DNA of 9,449 nucleotides from Candidatus Woesearchaeota archaeon (GCA_007116645.1 SKIA01000030.1:1-9449); one strand, 5' to 3'. Shown: positions 1-7,093, counted from the first letter of the stretch. The notes: a model not told the origin generated them from the letters alone. A program made the numbers and translations.

Positions 1-138
1 GCTCTTGGAGCTCCTGGTGTTGGCGAAAGTCTTGTTTCTGAAACAATCATCACAGGGATGTATGTTGCTGCAGTCTCAGGAGTGTTTTATCTTGCGAGAA
101 GCCGCGTTCACAAGCAACTTGCAAAGCACAATAGCTAG
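1..138 (+). CDS. C-terminal fragment of an unrecognised protein
   Basis: Frame 1 is open from the window edge to a TAG stop and gives 45 residues; the start lies outside the window. The fragment contains a Gly/Ala/Val/Ile/Tyr-rich stretch (about residues 14-32) that could be one membrane helix or a buried helix. It is followed by a basic tail (residues 33-43, containing several Arg, Lys and His) and ends HNS. I do not recognise the family. Its codons end in T more often than those of the other genes here, and it converges on the exchanger gene. That it is a real gene end is supported by the open frame up to the edge and a T-tract 48 nt after the stop. Confidence 0.55.
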   Translation, partial: ALGAPGVGESLVSETIITGMYVAAVSGVFYLARSRVHKQLAKHNS

Positions 139-155
139 TTATACCCTTTAGTATG

Positions 156-160
156 AAAAA
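156..160 (-). terminator. Minus-strand T-tract downstream of the exchanger gene
   Basis: Five A residues on the plus strand read as TTTTT on the minus strand, about 64 nt past the exchanger stop codon. Archaeal RNA polymerase terminates at oligo-T without needing a hairpin. This is a plausible 3' end, but the tract is short and the call is tentative. Confidence 0.3.
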
Positions 161-185
161 TAAGTGATGAGAAGCCCACACGGAA

Positions 186-191
186 TTTTTT
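186..191 (+). terminator. Plus-strand T6 tract after the partial gene
   Basis: A run of six T lies 48 nt downstream of the TAG of the partial plus-strand gene, in the gap between two convergent genes. It fits an archaeal oligo-T terminator. There is no strong hairpin, and none is needed in archaea. Confidence 0.4.
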
Positions 192-223
192 GTCAGAAAA
201 CTAACTTACACATGCCTTCTTAA

Positions 224-1210
224 CTAAAGAGCAAAAAAGAGTATTCTCACCAACAAGAAAAGCGCGTAACAAGCAATAAGGTAAATCGCTGTTTTTCGTC
301 CTATCATGTGCTTTGCGGAAAAGAAAATAATTGGGATGAGGATAAGTGCTGAGACAATCTTTAGTGGTAAGTCCCACACCCACACAGCGTACGGAACGCT
401 ATAGGAACTAATGACTGCTCCGACACCCAAGGCCAACACAGGGTTTGTGATGTTAGAACCAATGAGTGTTCCCCAAGAGATTCCCGAAGCTTTCTTTCTT
501 AAGGCAGAAAGAGCAGTGAATAATTCAGGACTTGCTGACGCAACGCCCAACGTGATAGCACCAATAAAGCTTGCGTCAAGTGCGGTGGCTGCAACAATTG
601 CTTCAATACTTTCTAAGAGAAAGTGCGCTGAGACAAGCATGATGGTTAAGAAAAGGGCTGCAAACAACGTGTCTTTTCTTGGCGTTTCAACAGTCTTGTC
701 GGTTTCGTCGTGGTGTTCATGCATGTGTTTGTCTTTGTGAAAATACAAGAATGCCATGTACGCGACGAACGCAATGAGTAAAATGACTCCATCCATTCGT
801 GAGAGAACGCCATTAAGACCTAAAATCCAAACAAGAATCGCTGCGCCGATCATTGGGTAAAAAGCTGTGCGCCGAAAGTCTTTTGAAAACCGTGCTGCGC
901 CTGCGATGAATAAAACAAGCCCGAGAATAAAGGTTTGTTGAAACACATCACTACCAATATTTGCTCCCACCACAGTTGCTGACGCGACATCATAATCAAG
1001 GGTTCCTCGCAAAATACCTACAGACGCTGCTACGTGCGCAAATAACTCAGGAAGGCTTGTCGCCAGCGAGAAGATGGTGAGTCCTACAAAGGTTGTTGAG
1101 AGTCCAAAGTGATGGCATAATGCAAGTATTTTATCAACCGCTTTTTCTGCTGAAAAAATGAGTGCTGCCAACGACGCAAGGCCGATGAGTGCTGCAAGCC
1201 ACAATATCAT
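224..1210 (-). CDS. CaCA-superfamily (Na+/Ca2+ exchanger-like) membrane antiporter
   Basis: A 328-residue integral membrane protein, about the normal length for prokaryotic cation/Ca2+ exchangers. It has the two inverted alpha-repeats of the family. Alpha-1 (about residues 40-100) has the TSLPE motif at 51-55, with the ion-binding Glu at E55, and a degenerate GANIGSDVF at 82-90. Alpha-2 (about 215-265) has SASPE at 225-229 (E229) and GSNITNP at 251-257. Hydrophobic segments fill both halves. The linker at about 158-180 is hydrophilic and His/Asp-rich (HMHEHH at 162-167), as expected for the cytoplasmic loop. Expected role: export of Ca2+ or a related cation driven by Na+ or H+. Two usual ligand positions differ: by alignment with NCX_Mj from memory, N81 becomes Q91 and D240 becomes N256, so the transported ion is uncertain. 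The ATG is supported by a TATA box 25.5 nt upstream, implying a leaderless mRNA. Confidence 0.88.
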   Translation of the reverse strand: MILWLAALIGLASLAALIFSAEKAVDKILALCHHFGLSTTFVGLTIFSLATSLPELFAHVAASVGILRGTLDYDVASATVVGANIGSDVFQQTFILGLVLFIAGAARFSKDFRRTAFYPMIGAAILVWILGLNGVLSRMDGVILLIAFVAYMAFLYFHKDKHMHEHHDETDKTVETPRKDTLFAALFLTIMLVSAHFLLESIEAIVAATALDASFIGAITLGVASASPELFTALSALRKKASGISWGTLIGSNITNPVLALGVGAVISSYSVPYAVWVWDLPLKIVSALILIPIIFFSAKHMIGRKTAIYLIACYALFLLVRILFFAL

Positions 1211-1232
1211 ACTCTGCTTTTTGAAACCGCAC

Positions 1233-1238
1233 TTATAA
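1233..1238 (-). promoter_or_regulatory. TATA box for the exchanger gene
   Basis: The minus strand reads CATTATAAGT here. The centre of TTATAA is 25.5 nt upstream of the ATG at 1210, which would place the transcription start at or within a base of the start codon. There is no convincing Shine-Dalgarno sequence before the ATG, consistent with a leaderless transcript. Confidence 0.6.
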
Positions 1239-1248
1239 TGATGCCGCT

Positions 1249-1260
1249 CTTACGCGTAAG
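1249..1260. promoter_or_regulatory. Perfect 12-bp palindrome, candidate operator
   Basis: CTTACGCGTAAG is identical to its reverse complement. It lies in the 53-nt gap between the EamA gene and the exchanger gene, 10 bp upstream of the exchanger TATA box. That position suits a dimeric regulator acting on TFB/TBP recruitment. No second copy was noticed in the other intergenic gaps. Operator function is inference. Confidence 0.35.
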
Positions 1261-1263
1261 TAA

Positions 1264-2109
1264 TCATACAAGAAGCAAAATACCAATCATTGCCAGCACG
1301 ATACCTATCACTTGCCACCATACAAGCCGTTCTTTGTTTACAAAAACCCCCAGTAGGACTGAGAGCAGGATAAAGTTTTCACTGATTGCAAGCACAATAC
1401 TGATAGGCGCGTACAGAACTGCAAATCCAAACGCGATCCATGCTATATTATCAAGCACTGATTGCCACACAACTATTTTTGGATGCCTTTTGAATCCTGA
1501 AAATAGATTGTTGAGGGCTCCTTGAGATGCTAAGATGAAAAGGCTGATGACAAACCACACTGCGTTGATTGCCCACAAGGCGAATAACGGATGCGTAAGC
1601 TGGGATAAGCCGCCTTTGAACACGTCCATTAACGCAATGCCCACAGCACCAACCACTCCCCAGAGCACCCCGTTTTCAACAGTAAACTTTTCTGTGCGTT
1701 TTGTGTAAGCGACCATGATAAGAGATATTGTGATAAGAGCAATGGCTGCGTATTGCACCATCGAAAGTTGCTCAGCTAAAAAGAAGTACCCGATAAGCAC
1801 CACTAATGGTACTTCCAAGCCCATAATAGGTTGGATTACTGAAAGCTTTCCTTTTTTGAGGGCAGTAAAGTTTATCCACACCGCGCCAGCAGTTACGACT
1901 CCTGCAAGGAAAAACAATCCCACCAGGGAATGACTGAGTACAGGTGCTCGCGTAAGTGCAAACGGGGTTAATATGAGTGTGCCCAGAAAACTGATGTAAA
2001 CACTTGTTTACCAGACACCAATCTTTCGTGTGCTTTTTTGAATGAGAAAATCACCAATACCCCAGGCGATAAGGCAGACAAGAGCGAGAAGTACGCCGTA
2101 CATATACAT
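1264..2109 (-). pseudogene. EamA/DMT-family transporter gene with an in-frame TAA at codon 34
   Basis: Read from the ATG at 2109 to the TGA at 1264-1266, the frame would give 281 residues, typical for a ten-helix EamA (drug/metabolite transporter) protein. It is interrupted only by TAA at 2008-2010 (codon 34). Before the stop, residues 1-33 form the first helix and end GDFLIQKSTRKIGVW. After it, the same frame continues with the second helix (SVYISFLGTLILTPFAL) and the remaining helices, and a longest open stretch can start at GTG 1923 (219 residues). The PIMGLEVPLV segment, at about residue 95 of the full frame, and the hydrophobic duplication support EamA. Family members move small metabolites across the membrane; the substrate is unknown. 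A TATA box 26.5 nt upstream of 2109 shows that the upstream part is the true start. Possible explanations are a nonsense mutation (for example CAA or AAA to TAA), a sequencing or assembly error, or, least likely, recoding. Confidence 0.75.
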
Positions 2110-2132
2110 GCAAGGTGTTTTTGCCAGAGACT

Positions 2133-2138
2133 ATATAA
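2133..2138 (-). promoter_or_regulatory. TATA box for the EamA gene
   Basis: The minus strand reads GATTATATAG here, beginning 2 nt after the stop codon of the SNF2 gene. The centre of TTATAT is 26.5 nt upstream of the ATG at 2109. The transporter gene therefore appears to have its own leaderless promoter despite lying only 31 nt behind the SNF2 gene. Confidence 0.6.
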
Positions 2139-2140
2139 TC

Positions 2141-4819
2141 TTACTCCAATAATCCACGCACTTCGTCCGGCGAGAGCGCTTTGAAAAAGCCGTCTTCTTG
2201 AATCACTGCTTCTGAGAGCGCAGTCTTTTGTTCTTGAAGTGCTAAAATCTTTTCTTCTACGGTGCCTTTGCTAATGAGTTTGTAAACCAGCACAGGCTTT
2301 GTTTGTCCGATACGGTGCGCTCTGTCAATTGCTTGGCGCTCAACTGCAGGGTTCCACCACGGGTCTGCGATGAAAACGTAATCTGCGGCGGTGAGGGTAA
2401 GCCCCACGCCACCAGCTTTGAGACTTATAAGGAATACGGATACTTGCTCGTCTTCTTGAAAGAGTTCTACTTGTGCTTGTCGATCACTTGTTTGTCCGTC
2501 AAGGTAGGCAAACCGTATTCCGCGTGCAGAGAGTTCTTGTTGGAGGAGCGTGAGTGTGCCGATAAAAGTTGAGAAGACCAGCGCTTTGTGTCCTTCAGCG
2601 ACTGCTTCGAATAATCTGTCTAAGAGAGCATCAAATTTTCCTGAGCGCCCAAGATAGTTTTTGTCCACAAGCAACGGGTGGTTTGCAAGTTGCCGCAGGC
2701 GTAAGAGTCCTTGCAGTATCTTTACTTGCGCTCCTCCCATTCCAACTTGTTCCATAATTGTTTCTACGTCCTCTTTGACATACGCTTTTACCGCGTTGTA
2801 AAGTGTTTCTTGTTCTTCTTCTAAATCGCAATATACTACGCTGATCTGTTTTGGTGGAAGGTCAGTTGCGACGCTTTCTTTAGTTCTTCTCAGGATGAAT
2901 GGCGCAACAAGGAGTTTGAGTGCTTGTGCGCGGTCTTTGTCCCCGCGCTCTTCGATTCTTCGTGCAAATGTTCTGGTAAAGTATGCTTGTCCGCCAAGAA
3001 GGCCTGGGTTGGTAAATGCGAATTGCGCCCACAGTTCTAAGGAGGAGTTTTCAATGGGCGTTCCGGTCGCTGCGAGGCGATGTTTTGCGTTAAGCTTTCG
3101 AGCCGCTTTTGATACTTGGCTGTGCGGGTTTTTGATGTATTGACTTTCATCAAGCACTGCGTATCCGAGCTGTACTTGAGCAAACACTTCGATATCATTT
3201 CGGAGGGTGTTGTACGTAGTTATTATGAGGTCTTGTTTTGATAGAAAAGCAGCGTTTGTTTGCCTTGCTTCTCCGTGGTGGATGTAAATGTTAAATGATG
3301 GAGCGAATTTTTCTGCTTCTTTTTTCCAGTTGTACACAAGGCTTGTGGGAACCACGATTAAGAAGGGTTCTGTCATGCCGACTTCTCTTGCGTCAAGCAA
3401 GCTTGCAAGGATTTGACAGGTTTTTCCAAGGCCCATGTCGTCAGCGAGCAATCCACCCACACCCAGTGCGCGCAGGTGAGACATCCACTCGTACCCTTTG
3501 TGTTGGTACGGCCGCAGCTGTCCGGCAAACCCGTCGGGCTGCTCTTTTTCTAACGGGAGGGGTCCGCGGGCAAATCGTTTTCGTAGGTCTTCGTATTGCG
3601 GCGAGGCATCGTGTTCTTGCGCTACTGAAACGACTTCTTCAACCACTGCTACTTGTGCTGGTTGTGCACGAAACCCTTGGTCGGTTACTTCGAGAACGCC
3701 AATGACTTCTGAGAGCTTATCAATCCATTCTTTGGGAATTGCTCCTAGCGAGCCGTCAGAGAGTTGCACAAAGCGCTCTCGTTCTATTAGTGCGTGCACG
3801 AGGTGGCGCACAGGAATATCTTGGTGCTCAACGGTTGCTTTCACGCGCAAATCAAGCCAGTCAGACTCTTTACTTACTGAGACACTCATGCGCGCTTGTT
3901 GGTCGCGCACACGGCTTCCAAGCAGTGCTTCTCGGCCAAAGAGCTGGATGCCATCGCTAATGAGCGCGCGAGCAGTGCTGGCAAGCCATCCGAGAGGATC
4001 TTTTTCGGGCACAAACACTCCTTGCTCTTCTAAGAGGCCGTGACTGAGGAGTTGTTCGTAGCGTCGCTGCTCTTCTGTTTCGTCGCGCTTGATTCGAAGC
4101 AGCATATTATTTGAGAAGACATAGCGCTCGCCTTCTAAGCCGTACGGAATTTCTGTGTCTTGGTAGAGGAATGTGAGCTCGCACACAAAGCCATCGCTTT
4201 TTTCTTTTATGTACAGTTTAGTTGTGGGTGTGGTTGAGAGCGGCTCGATGATTGTTGCGTGAGAAAGATAGACTCTGCCAAGGCCGTCGGCGTCGTGAAA
4301 GACAGTGTCAAATAATGTTTTTCCAAAGCTTCTGGGAATAGGTGTTTGTGTGTGCGCAATGATTTTTTTGAGTACTTGGGGGGCTTCCAAATCAATTTCT
4401 GCGAGAAGAAGCGTTTCTTGATCATAAAACACAAATGCAGGGTCTTGTCCGAACACTCCTGCTTGGGTGCCGTCAATACGTACTTTTTCTCGTCCAATGA
4501 GTGCGTGCGCAATAACTGAGTCTTCGTTAAAGGAGAACTCAAGCGGAGTTTTGCTTACAAACCGCGCGCCAAGCAATGCTTGAGGAACTTCTTTTAGTGC
4601 TAAGAGGAGTTGTAATTCTGAGTAGTTGTTTACGTGCTCGAGCACTGCGGGAGGATTTGTTTCTTGCGGGTTTTCTCGCTCAACGCAGCTTGCAAGGCGC
4701 GAGGCAGCAATAGAGAGTTCTTGGGGTGCTTTGGCAAGGTCTTGTGTGCTGAGTGTTTTTCCATTTTCTTCTGCGCGAATAGAAACAGTGTTTTTTGTGC
4801 GCGTAATACGAAACTTCAT
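2141..4819 (-). CDS. SNF2-family DNA translocase (DEAD/DEAH-type ATPase) with N-terminal SNF2-associated region
   Basis: An 892-residue, two-part protein. The C-terminal half is a complete Snf2-type ATPase core: LRPYQ (435-439), Walker A DDMGLGKT (460-467), Walker B box DESQ (557-560), ATGTPIEN (584-591), then the second RecA lobe with AGGVGLTLT (802-810), DPWWNPAVE (819-827) and motif VI QAIDRAHRIGQT (829-840). Such enzymes use ATP to track along dsDNA and remodel protein-DNA complexes, without strand separation. The N-terminal half (about 1-430) carries no catalytic motif. Residues 320-372, with WLDLRV, VQLSDGS and IPKEWIDKL, resemble the helicase-associated region of bacterial SNF2 proteins. 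Motif II is DESQ, a variant of the usual DEAH or DEAQ. The start is fixed by ATGA overlap with pgi, so the gene is probably cotranscribed and translationally coupled. Its job in the cell is unknown; transfer from bacteria is possible but unproven. Confidence 0.93.
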   Translation of the reverse strand: MKFRITRTKNTVSIRAEENGKTLSTQDLAKAPQELSIAASRLASCVERENPQETNPPAVLEHVNNYSELQLLLALKEVPQALLGARFVSKTPLEFSFNEDSVIAHALIGREKVRIDGTQAGVFGQDPAFVFYDQETLLLAEIDLEAPQVLKKIIAHTQTPIPRSFGKTLFDTVFHDADGLGRVYLSHATIIEPLSTTPTTKLYIKEKSDGFVCELTFLYQDTEIPYGLEGERYVFSNNMLLRIKRDETEEQRRYEQLLSHGLLEEQGVFVPEKDPLGWLASTARALISDGIQLFGREALLGSRVRDQQARMSVSVSKESDWLDLRVKATVEHQDIPVRHLVHALIERERFVQLSDGSLGAIPKEWIDKLSEVIGVLEVTDQGFRAQPAQVAVVEEVVSVAQEHDASPQYEDLRKRFARGPLPLEKEQPDGFAGQLRPYQHKGYEWMSHLRALGVGGLLADDMGLGKTCQILASLLDAREVGMTEPFLIVVPTSLVYNWKKEAEKFAPSFNIYIHHGEARQTNAAFLSKQDLIITTYNTLRNDIEVFAQVQLGYAVLDESQYIKNPHSQVSKAARKLNAKHRLAATGTPIENSSLELWAQFAFTNPGLLGGQAYFTRTFARRIEERGDKDRAQALKLLVAPFILRRTKESVATDLPPKQISVVYCDLEEEQETLYNAVKAYVKEDVETIMEQVGMGGAQVKILQGLLRLRQLANHPLLVDKNYLGRSGKFDALLDRLFEAVAEGHKALVFSTFIGTLTLLQQELSARGIRFAYLDGQTSDRQAQVELFQEDEQVSVFLISLKAGGVGLTLTAADYVFIADPWWNPAVERQAIDRAHRIGQTKPVLVYKLISKGTVEEKILALQEQKTALSEAVIQEDGFFKALSPDEVRGLLE

Positions 4820-6051
4820 CTGCTCAGAACGTCTCGAGTCTCTTTTTTGTAGAGTTCAACAGCGGGTTGATCAAATGGGTTTACGTCAAAGAGCGCTCCT
4901 AAGTACATTACTTGGAGCATCAGAGTCTGTAAGAGATAGCCAAGTTCTTGCTCGTTGGCATTTGTCAAAGTAATTTCAGCAAACGGTAGCTGTTCATTGA
5001 TGAATGCTTGTTTTGTGCCTTGGTAGATTGCATCATATAGTGTGTTGTGCGACACTCCTTGTATTGCTGGCGATACTTCGTCAAGTACGCTTTCTTGACT
5101 GCTTACTGGTGTGCGGTCAGTGAGGGTTATGAGTAAAAAGAACTTGTCTTTTGGCCCTGCAAAGTGGAGTTGTGCAACGCTGTGCAAGTCAGTTGATCCA
5201 ATACTTGTTGTTGGCGTGATGCCTACGTTTTCGTTTTTTCCAATGCTTTCAGCAAGGAGTTGTCGGTACCATGCGCCAATGCTGTCTAGGCGTTTTGCAA
5301 AGACAAAAAAGTCCACGATGTTTTTTTTGTTCAATGCATGTTCATATTGTGCTACTGCAAGCGCTGCTGCGTGGTCTGTTCCTTCCAAGGTGTCATTGAG
5401 CGCTTGTTTTGCTCCTGTCAACAGTCCTTGCACGTCCACTCCGAGCACTGCGAGCGGAAACACACCGACCGGCGAGAACACACTAAATCGTCCGCCAACG
5501 CGTTTTGGAATGTTAAGCGTTGGGATGTTGTGTGATTGAGCAAACGCGTCAAGTGCTGAGCCAGCATCAGTGGTTGCCACGACGCACGTTTCTAATGGTT
5601 GCTCGTGTTTTTCAAGCAGCCCTATTACTAGTTTTGCGTTCGCTAGTGTTTCGGCCGTACCACCAGATTTACTGATGATGTTAACGAGGACCCGTTTTCT
5701 TGCTGATAATGCATTCTCAAGGACTCTGAGGGCGTCAGCGGTGTCGTCAGGGTCTACTGTGTCAAGAAACAAGGTGTTTTGACGGTATGCTTCACCGTAC
5801 CGAGCTTTGAGGAGGGCTTGCGTTCCAAGATTTGAGCCGCCAATGCCAACAATAACTAAGAGTTCAACGTCTGGATAATTGCTTGCAAGCGTTATTGATT
5901 GATGAAATAAGTCCGCATCGTTTGCGAGCGCTACTGAGCAGCGAGGGTCTTGATAACTTGAAGCTGCTTTTTGGATGTGTGCGCGTTCTGTTGTGAGTCG
6001 TTGCGTAAAGTCTTGTGTGGTTTCTGCGTGTGTTGTGTCTATGCCCACCAT
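4816..6051 (-). CDS. pgi: Glucose-6-phosphate isomerase (bacterial/eukaryotic-type PGI)
   Basis: The 411-residue product matches the classical PGI fold with two SIS domains, not the cupin-type PGI of some Euryarchaeota. It would interconvert glucose-6-phosphate and fructose-6-phosphate in the cytosol. Visible motifs are the phosphate-binding GIGGSNLG (69-76) and SKSGGTAET (127-135), signature 1 VGGRFSVFSPVG (185-196, with R187), the catalytic Glu in LLAESIGK (E268), the ring-opening His in TDLHSV (H290), and signature 2 FDQPAVELYK (393-402, K402). All key residues are present and the length fits short archaeal and bacterial forms. It is the first gene of a two-gene unit, with the SNF2 gene starting inside its stop codon (ATGA). 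The ATG at 6051 is preferred because a TATA box lies 26.5 nt upstream, implying a leaderless message. Confidence 0.95.
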   Translation of the reverse strand: MVGIDTTHAETTQDFTQRLTTERAHIQKAASSYQDPRCSVALANDADLFHQSITLASNYPDVELLVIVGIGGSNLGTQALLKARYGEAYRQNTLFLDTVDPDDTADALRVLENALSARKRVLVNIISKSGGTAETLANAKLVIGLLEKHEQPLETCVVATTDAGSALDAFAQSHNIPTLNIPKRVGGRFSVFSPVGVFPLAVLGVDVQGLLTGAKQALNDTLEGTDHAAALAVAQYEHALNKKNIVDFFVFAKRLDSIGAWYRQLLAESIGKNENVGITPTTSIGSTDLHSVAQLHFAGPKDKFFLLITLTDRTPVSSQESVLDEVSPAIQGVSHNTLYDAIYQGTKQAFINEQLPFAEITLTNANEQELGYLLQTLMLQVMYLGALFDVNPFDQPAVELYKKETRDVLSR

Positions 6052-6074
6052 GGTATACGTGTAAGGTTCTCATC

Positions 6075-6080
6075 GTATAA
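6075..6080 (-). promoter_or_regulatory. TATA box for pgi
   Basis: The minus strand reads CTTATACG here. The centre of TTATAC lies 26.5 nt upstream of the pgi ATG (6051), the same spacing as the EamA and aIF6 promoters. A second A/T-rich box (TTTAAA, 6108-6113) lies further upstream and could serve either direction, but would leave a leader of about 30 nt for pgi. Confidence 0.5.
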
Positions 6081-6105
6081 GAATGCATCGCGTGATATTG
6101 CAAAG

Positions 6106-6113
6106 TTTTTAAA
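6106..6113 (+). promoter_or_regulatory. TATA-like box for tRNA-Val
   Basis: TTTTTAAA lies upstream of the tRNA; the centre of TTTAAA (6108-6113) is 29.5 nt before the mature 5' end at 6140. This fits a transcription start a few bases upstream, followed by RNase P trimming. TTTAAA is self-complementary, so the box could also be read towards pgi. Confidence 0.45.
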
Positions 6114-6139
6114 GCAAAAGCAGTTTTCACGAAGTTATT

Positions 6140-6212
6140 GGGCCCGTGGTCTAGTGGCTATGACGCTGCCTTGACTTGGCGGAGGTCGCCGGTTCGACTC
6201 CGGCCGGGCCCA
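6140..6212 (+). tRNA. tRNA-Val (anticodon GAC)
   Basis: A 73-nt cloverleaf. The acceptor stem GGGCCCG (6140-6146) pairs with CGGGCCC (6205-6211), with discriminator A6212. U8 and G9 are followed by a D arm with three good pairs and a GG-containing loop (6149-6164). The anticodon stem CUGCC/GGCGG closes the loop UUGACUU (6171-6177), with anticodon GAC at 6173-6175. The variable region is 5 nt, and the T arm GCCGG/CCGGC has loop UUCGACU (6193-6199). CCA is not encoded, and no intron is present. It would read Val codons GUC and GUU. Position 37, 3' of the anticodon, is U (T6176), where a purine is almost universal. Confidence 0.93.
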
Positions 6213-6222
6213 TTCCTACTGC

Positions 6223-6248
6223 TTTTAGTAAACAGCCCCCAGCTTTTT
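6223..6248 (+). terminator. Oligo-T tracts downstream of tRNA-Val
   Basis: T4 (6223-6226) and T5 (6244-6248) follow the tRNA by 11 and 32 nt, before the scpA promoter. Such tracts are sufficient to end archaeal transcription. The call rests on position and composition only. Confidence 0.35.
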
Positions 6249-6273
6249 GAATATCTACGGGGACACAATAAAG

Positions 6274-6281
6274 TTTATAAA
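6274..6281 (+). promoter_or_regulatory. TATA box for scpA
   Basis: TTTATAAA is preceded by an A-rich stretch (ACAATAAAG) that could act as the TFB-recognition element. The spacing seen at the other promoters predicts transcription start near 6304. That is downstream of the first in-frame ATG (6296) and just before the second (6308). Confidence 0.6.
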
Positions 6282-6307
6282 GTCAGTATACACTTATGGA
6301 TACTAAT

Positions 6308-7093
6308 ATGGAGCTTATGCATACCTTTTCCCGAGAACAGTCAAACGAGCAAATATTGCAAGTCGTTCTCAGCGAAGACGAGTTGTCCTGGCAACACATC
6401 ATTGTCGACCTTGTGCGCAAAGAACAAATGGATCCATGGGATATTGACGTAACCCTTCTGACTCAAAAATTCCTTACAATCATCAGAAAGCTTCAGCAAC
6501 TCGACTTTCGCGTAGGAGGAAAACTCGTGCTCGCAGCAGCGGTGCTACTTAAGATCAAGTCTGACCGACTCATGGATGAAGACCTTTCTATGCTTGACAG
6601 CCTGATTCACTCAACAGAACACGATGAAGAGCTTGACTTGCTTGGAATGGACTTTGAAGACTTCATGGAAGCAGGAACACCAAAACCTGAACGACCAAAG
6701 ATTTATCCTCGAACACCTCAGCCACGACAACGAAAAGTATCTGTGTACGACCTCGTAACTGCGCTTGAGCAAGCACTTGAAGTCACTGTTCGGCGAGAAA
6801 AACGCGCTCTTGACAACGTCTTAGCGCCAGAAGTAAAGGTTCCAGAAAAACAAGTCGACATCTCAGGCCTTATGAACATCCTCCTTGAGCGCATCAGTTC
6901 AACAGAGCAAGAAACGCTTTATTTTCATCACCTTATTGAGAGCGAGGAAAAACAACACAAAGTACTCACATTTATCCCACTACTCCACTTGGTTAACGAG
7001 CGGCGCGTAAACGTTGATCAACCAGAACACTTTGGTCACATCAGCATCTCCCTTCTCTCCTCAGAACCTGTCGTGTATAAAGAAGCATTATAA
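6308..7093 (+). CDS. scpA: Segregation and condensation protein A (ScpA, kleisin)
   Basis: From ATG 6308 the product is 261 residues, typical of ScpA. The N-terminal part has the kleisin pattern: an IIVDLVRKEQMDPWDIDV stretch (34-51 of this start), then a helix with GGKLVLAAAVLLKIKSDRL (70-88) corresponding to the conserved A-x-LL-x-IKS motif. The middle (about 92-145) is acidic and then Pro/Arg-rich, a probable flexible linker. The C-terminal part (about 180-255), with FIPLLHL and FGHISI, is the winged helix that contacts the SMC head. ScpA bridges SMC dimers in chromosome condensation and segregation. No smc or scpB gene is in the window. Possible starts are 6296, 6308 and 6317. The TATA box at 6274-6281 predicts transcription starting near 6304, so 6296 would be upstream of the mRNA and 6308 is favoured. 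Confidence 0.9.
   Translation: MELMHTFSREQSNEQILQVVLSEDELSWQHIIVDLVRKEQMDPWDIDVTLLTQKFLTIIRKLQQLDFRVGGKLVLAAAVLLKIKSDRLMDEDLSMLDSLIHSTEHDEELDLLGMDFEDFMEAGTPKPERPKIYPRTPQPRQRKVSVYDLVTALEQALEVTVRREKRALDNVLAPEVKVPEKQVDISGLMNILLERISSTEQETLYFHHLIESEEKQHKVLTFIPLLHLVNERRVNVDQPEHFGHISISLLSSEPVVYKEAL

Noticed and set aside
2008..2010. Recoding of the in-frame stop as pyrrolysine or selenocysteine in the EamA gene
   Set aside because: The codon is TAA. Known recoding uses TAG for pyrrolysine and TGA for selenocysteine, and transporters of this family do not need either residue.
3498..4043. 181-codon plus-strand open frame opposite the SNF2 gene
   Set aside because: Ser/Arg/Thr-rich, low-complexity translation with no family features, lying fully antisense to a gene with complete catalytic motifs.
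6052..6139. Replication origin at the point where genes diverge and base skew flips
   Set aside because: There are no repeated origin boxes, no orc1/cdc6 gene and no long AT-rich duplex-unwinding region; the skew is explained by coding orientation.
6296..6307. Upstream ATG (6296) as the scpA start
   Set aside because: It is only 16 nt past the TATA box, so the predicted transcript would begin after it. It is kept as an alternative, not excluded by the protein sequence.
6138..6452. Plus-strand open frame starting in tRNA-Val and running into scpA
   Set aside because: It begins inside a well-formed tRNA and overlaps scpA in another frame, so it cannot be a gene.
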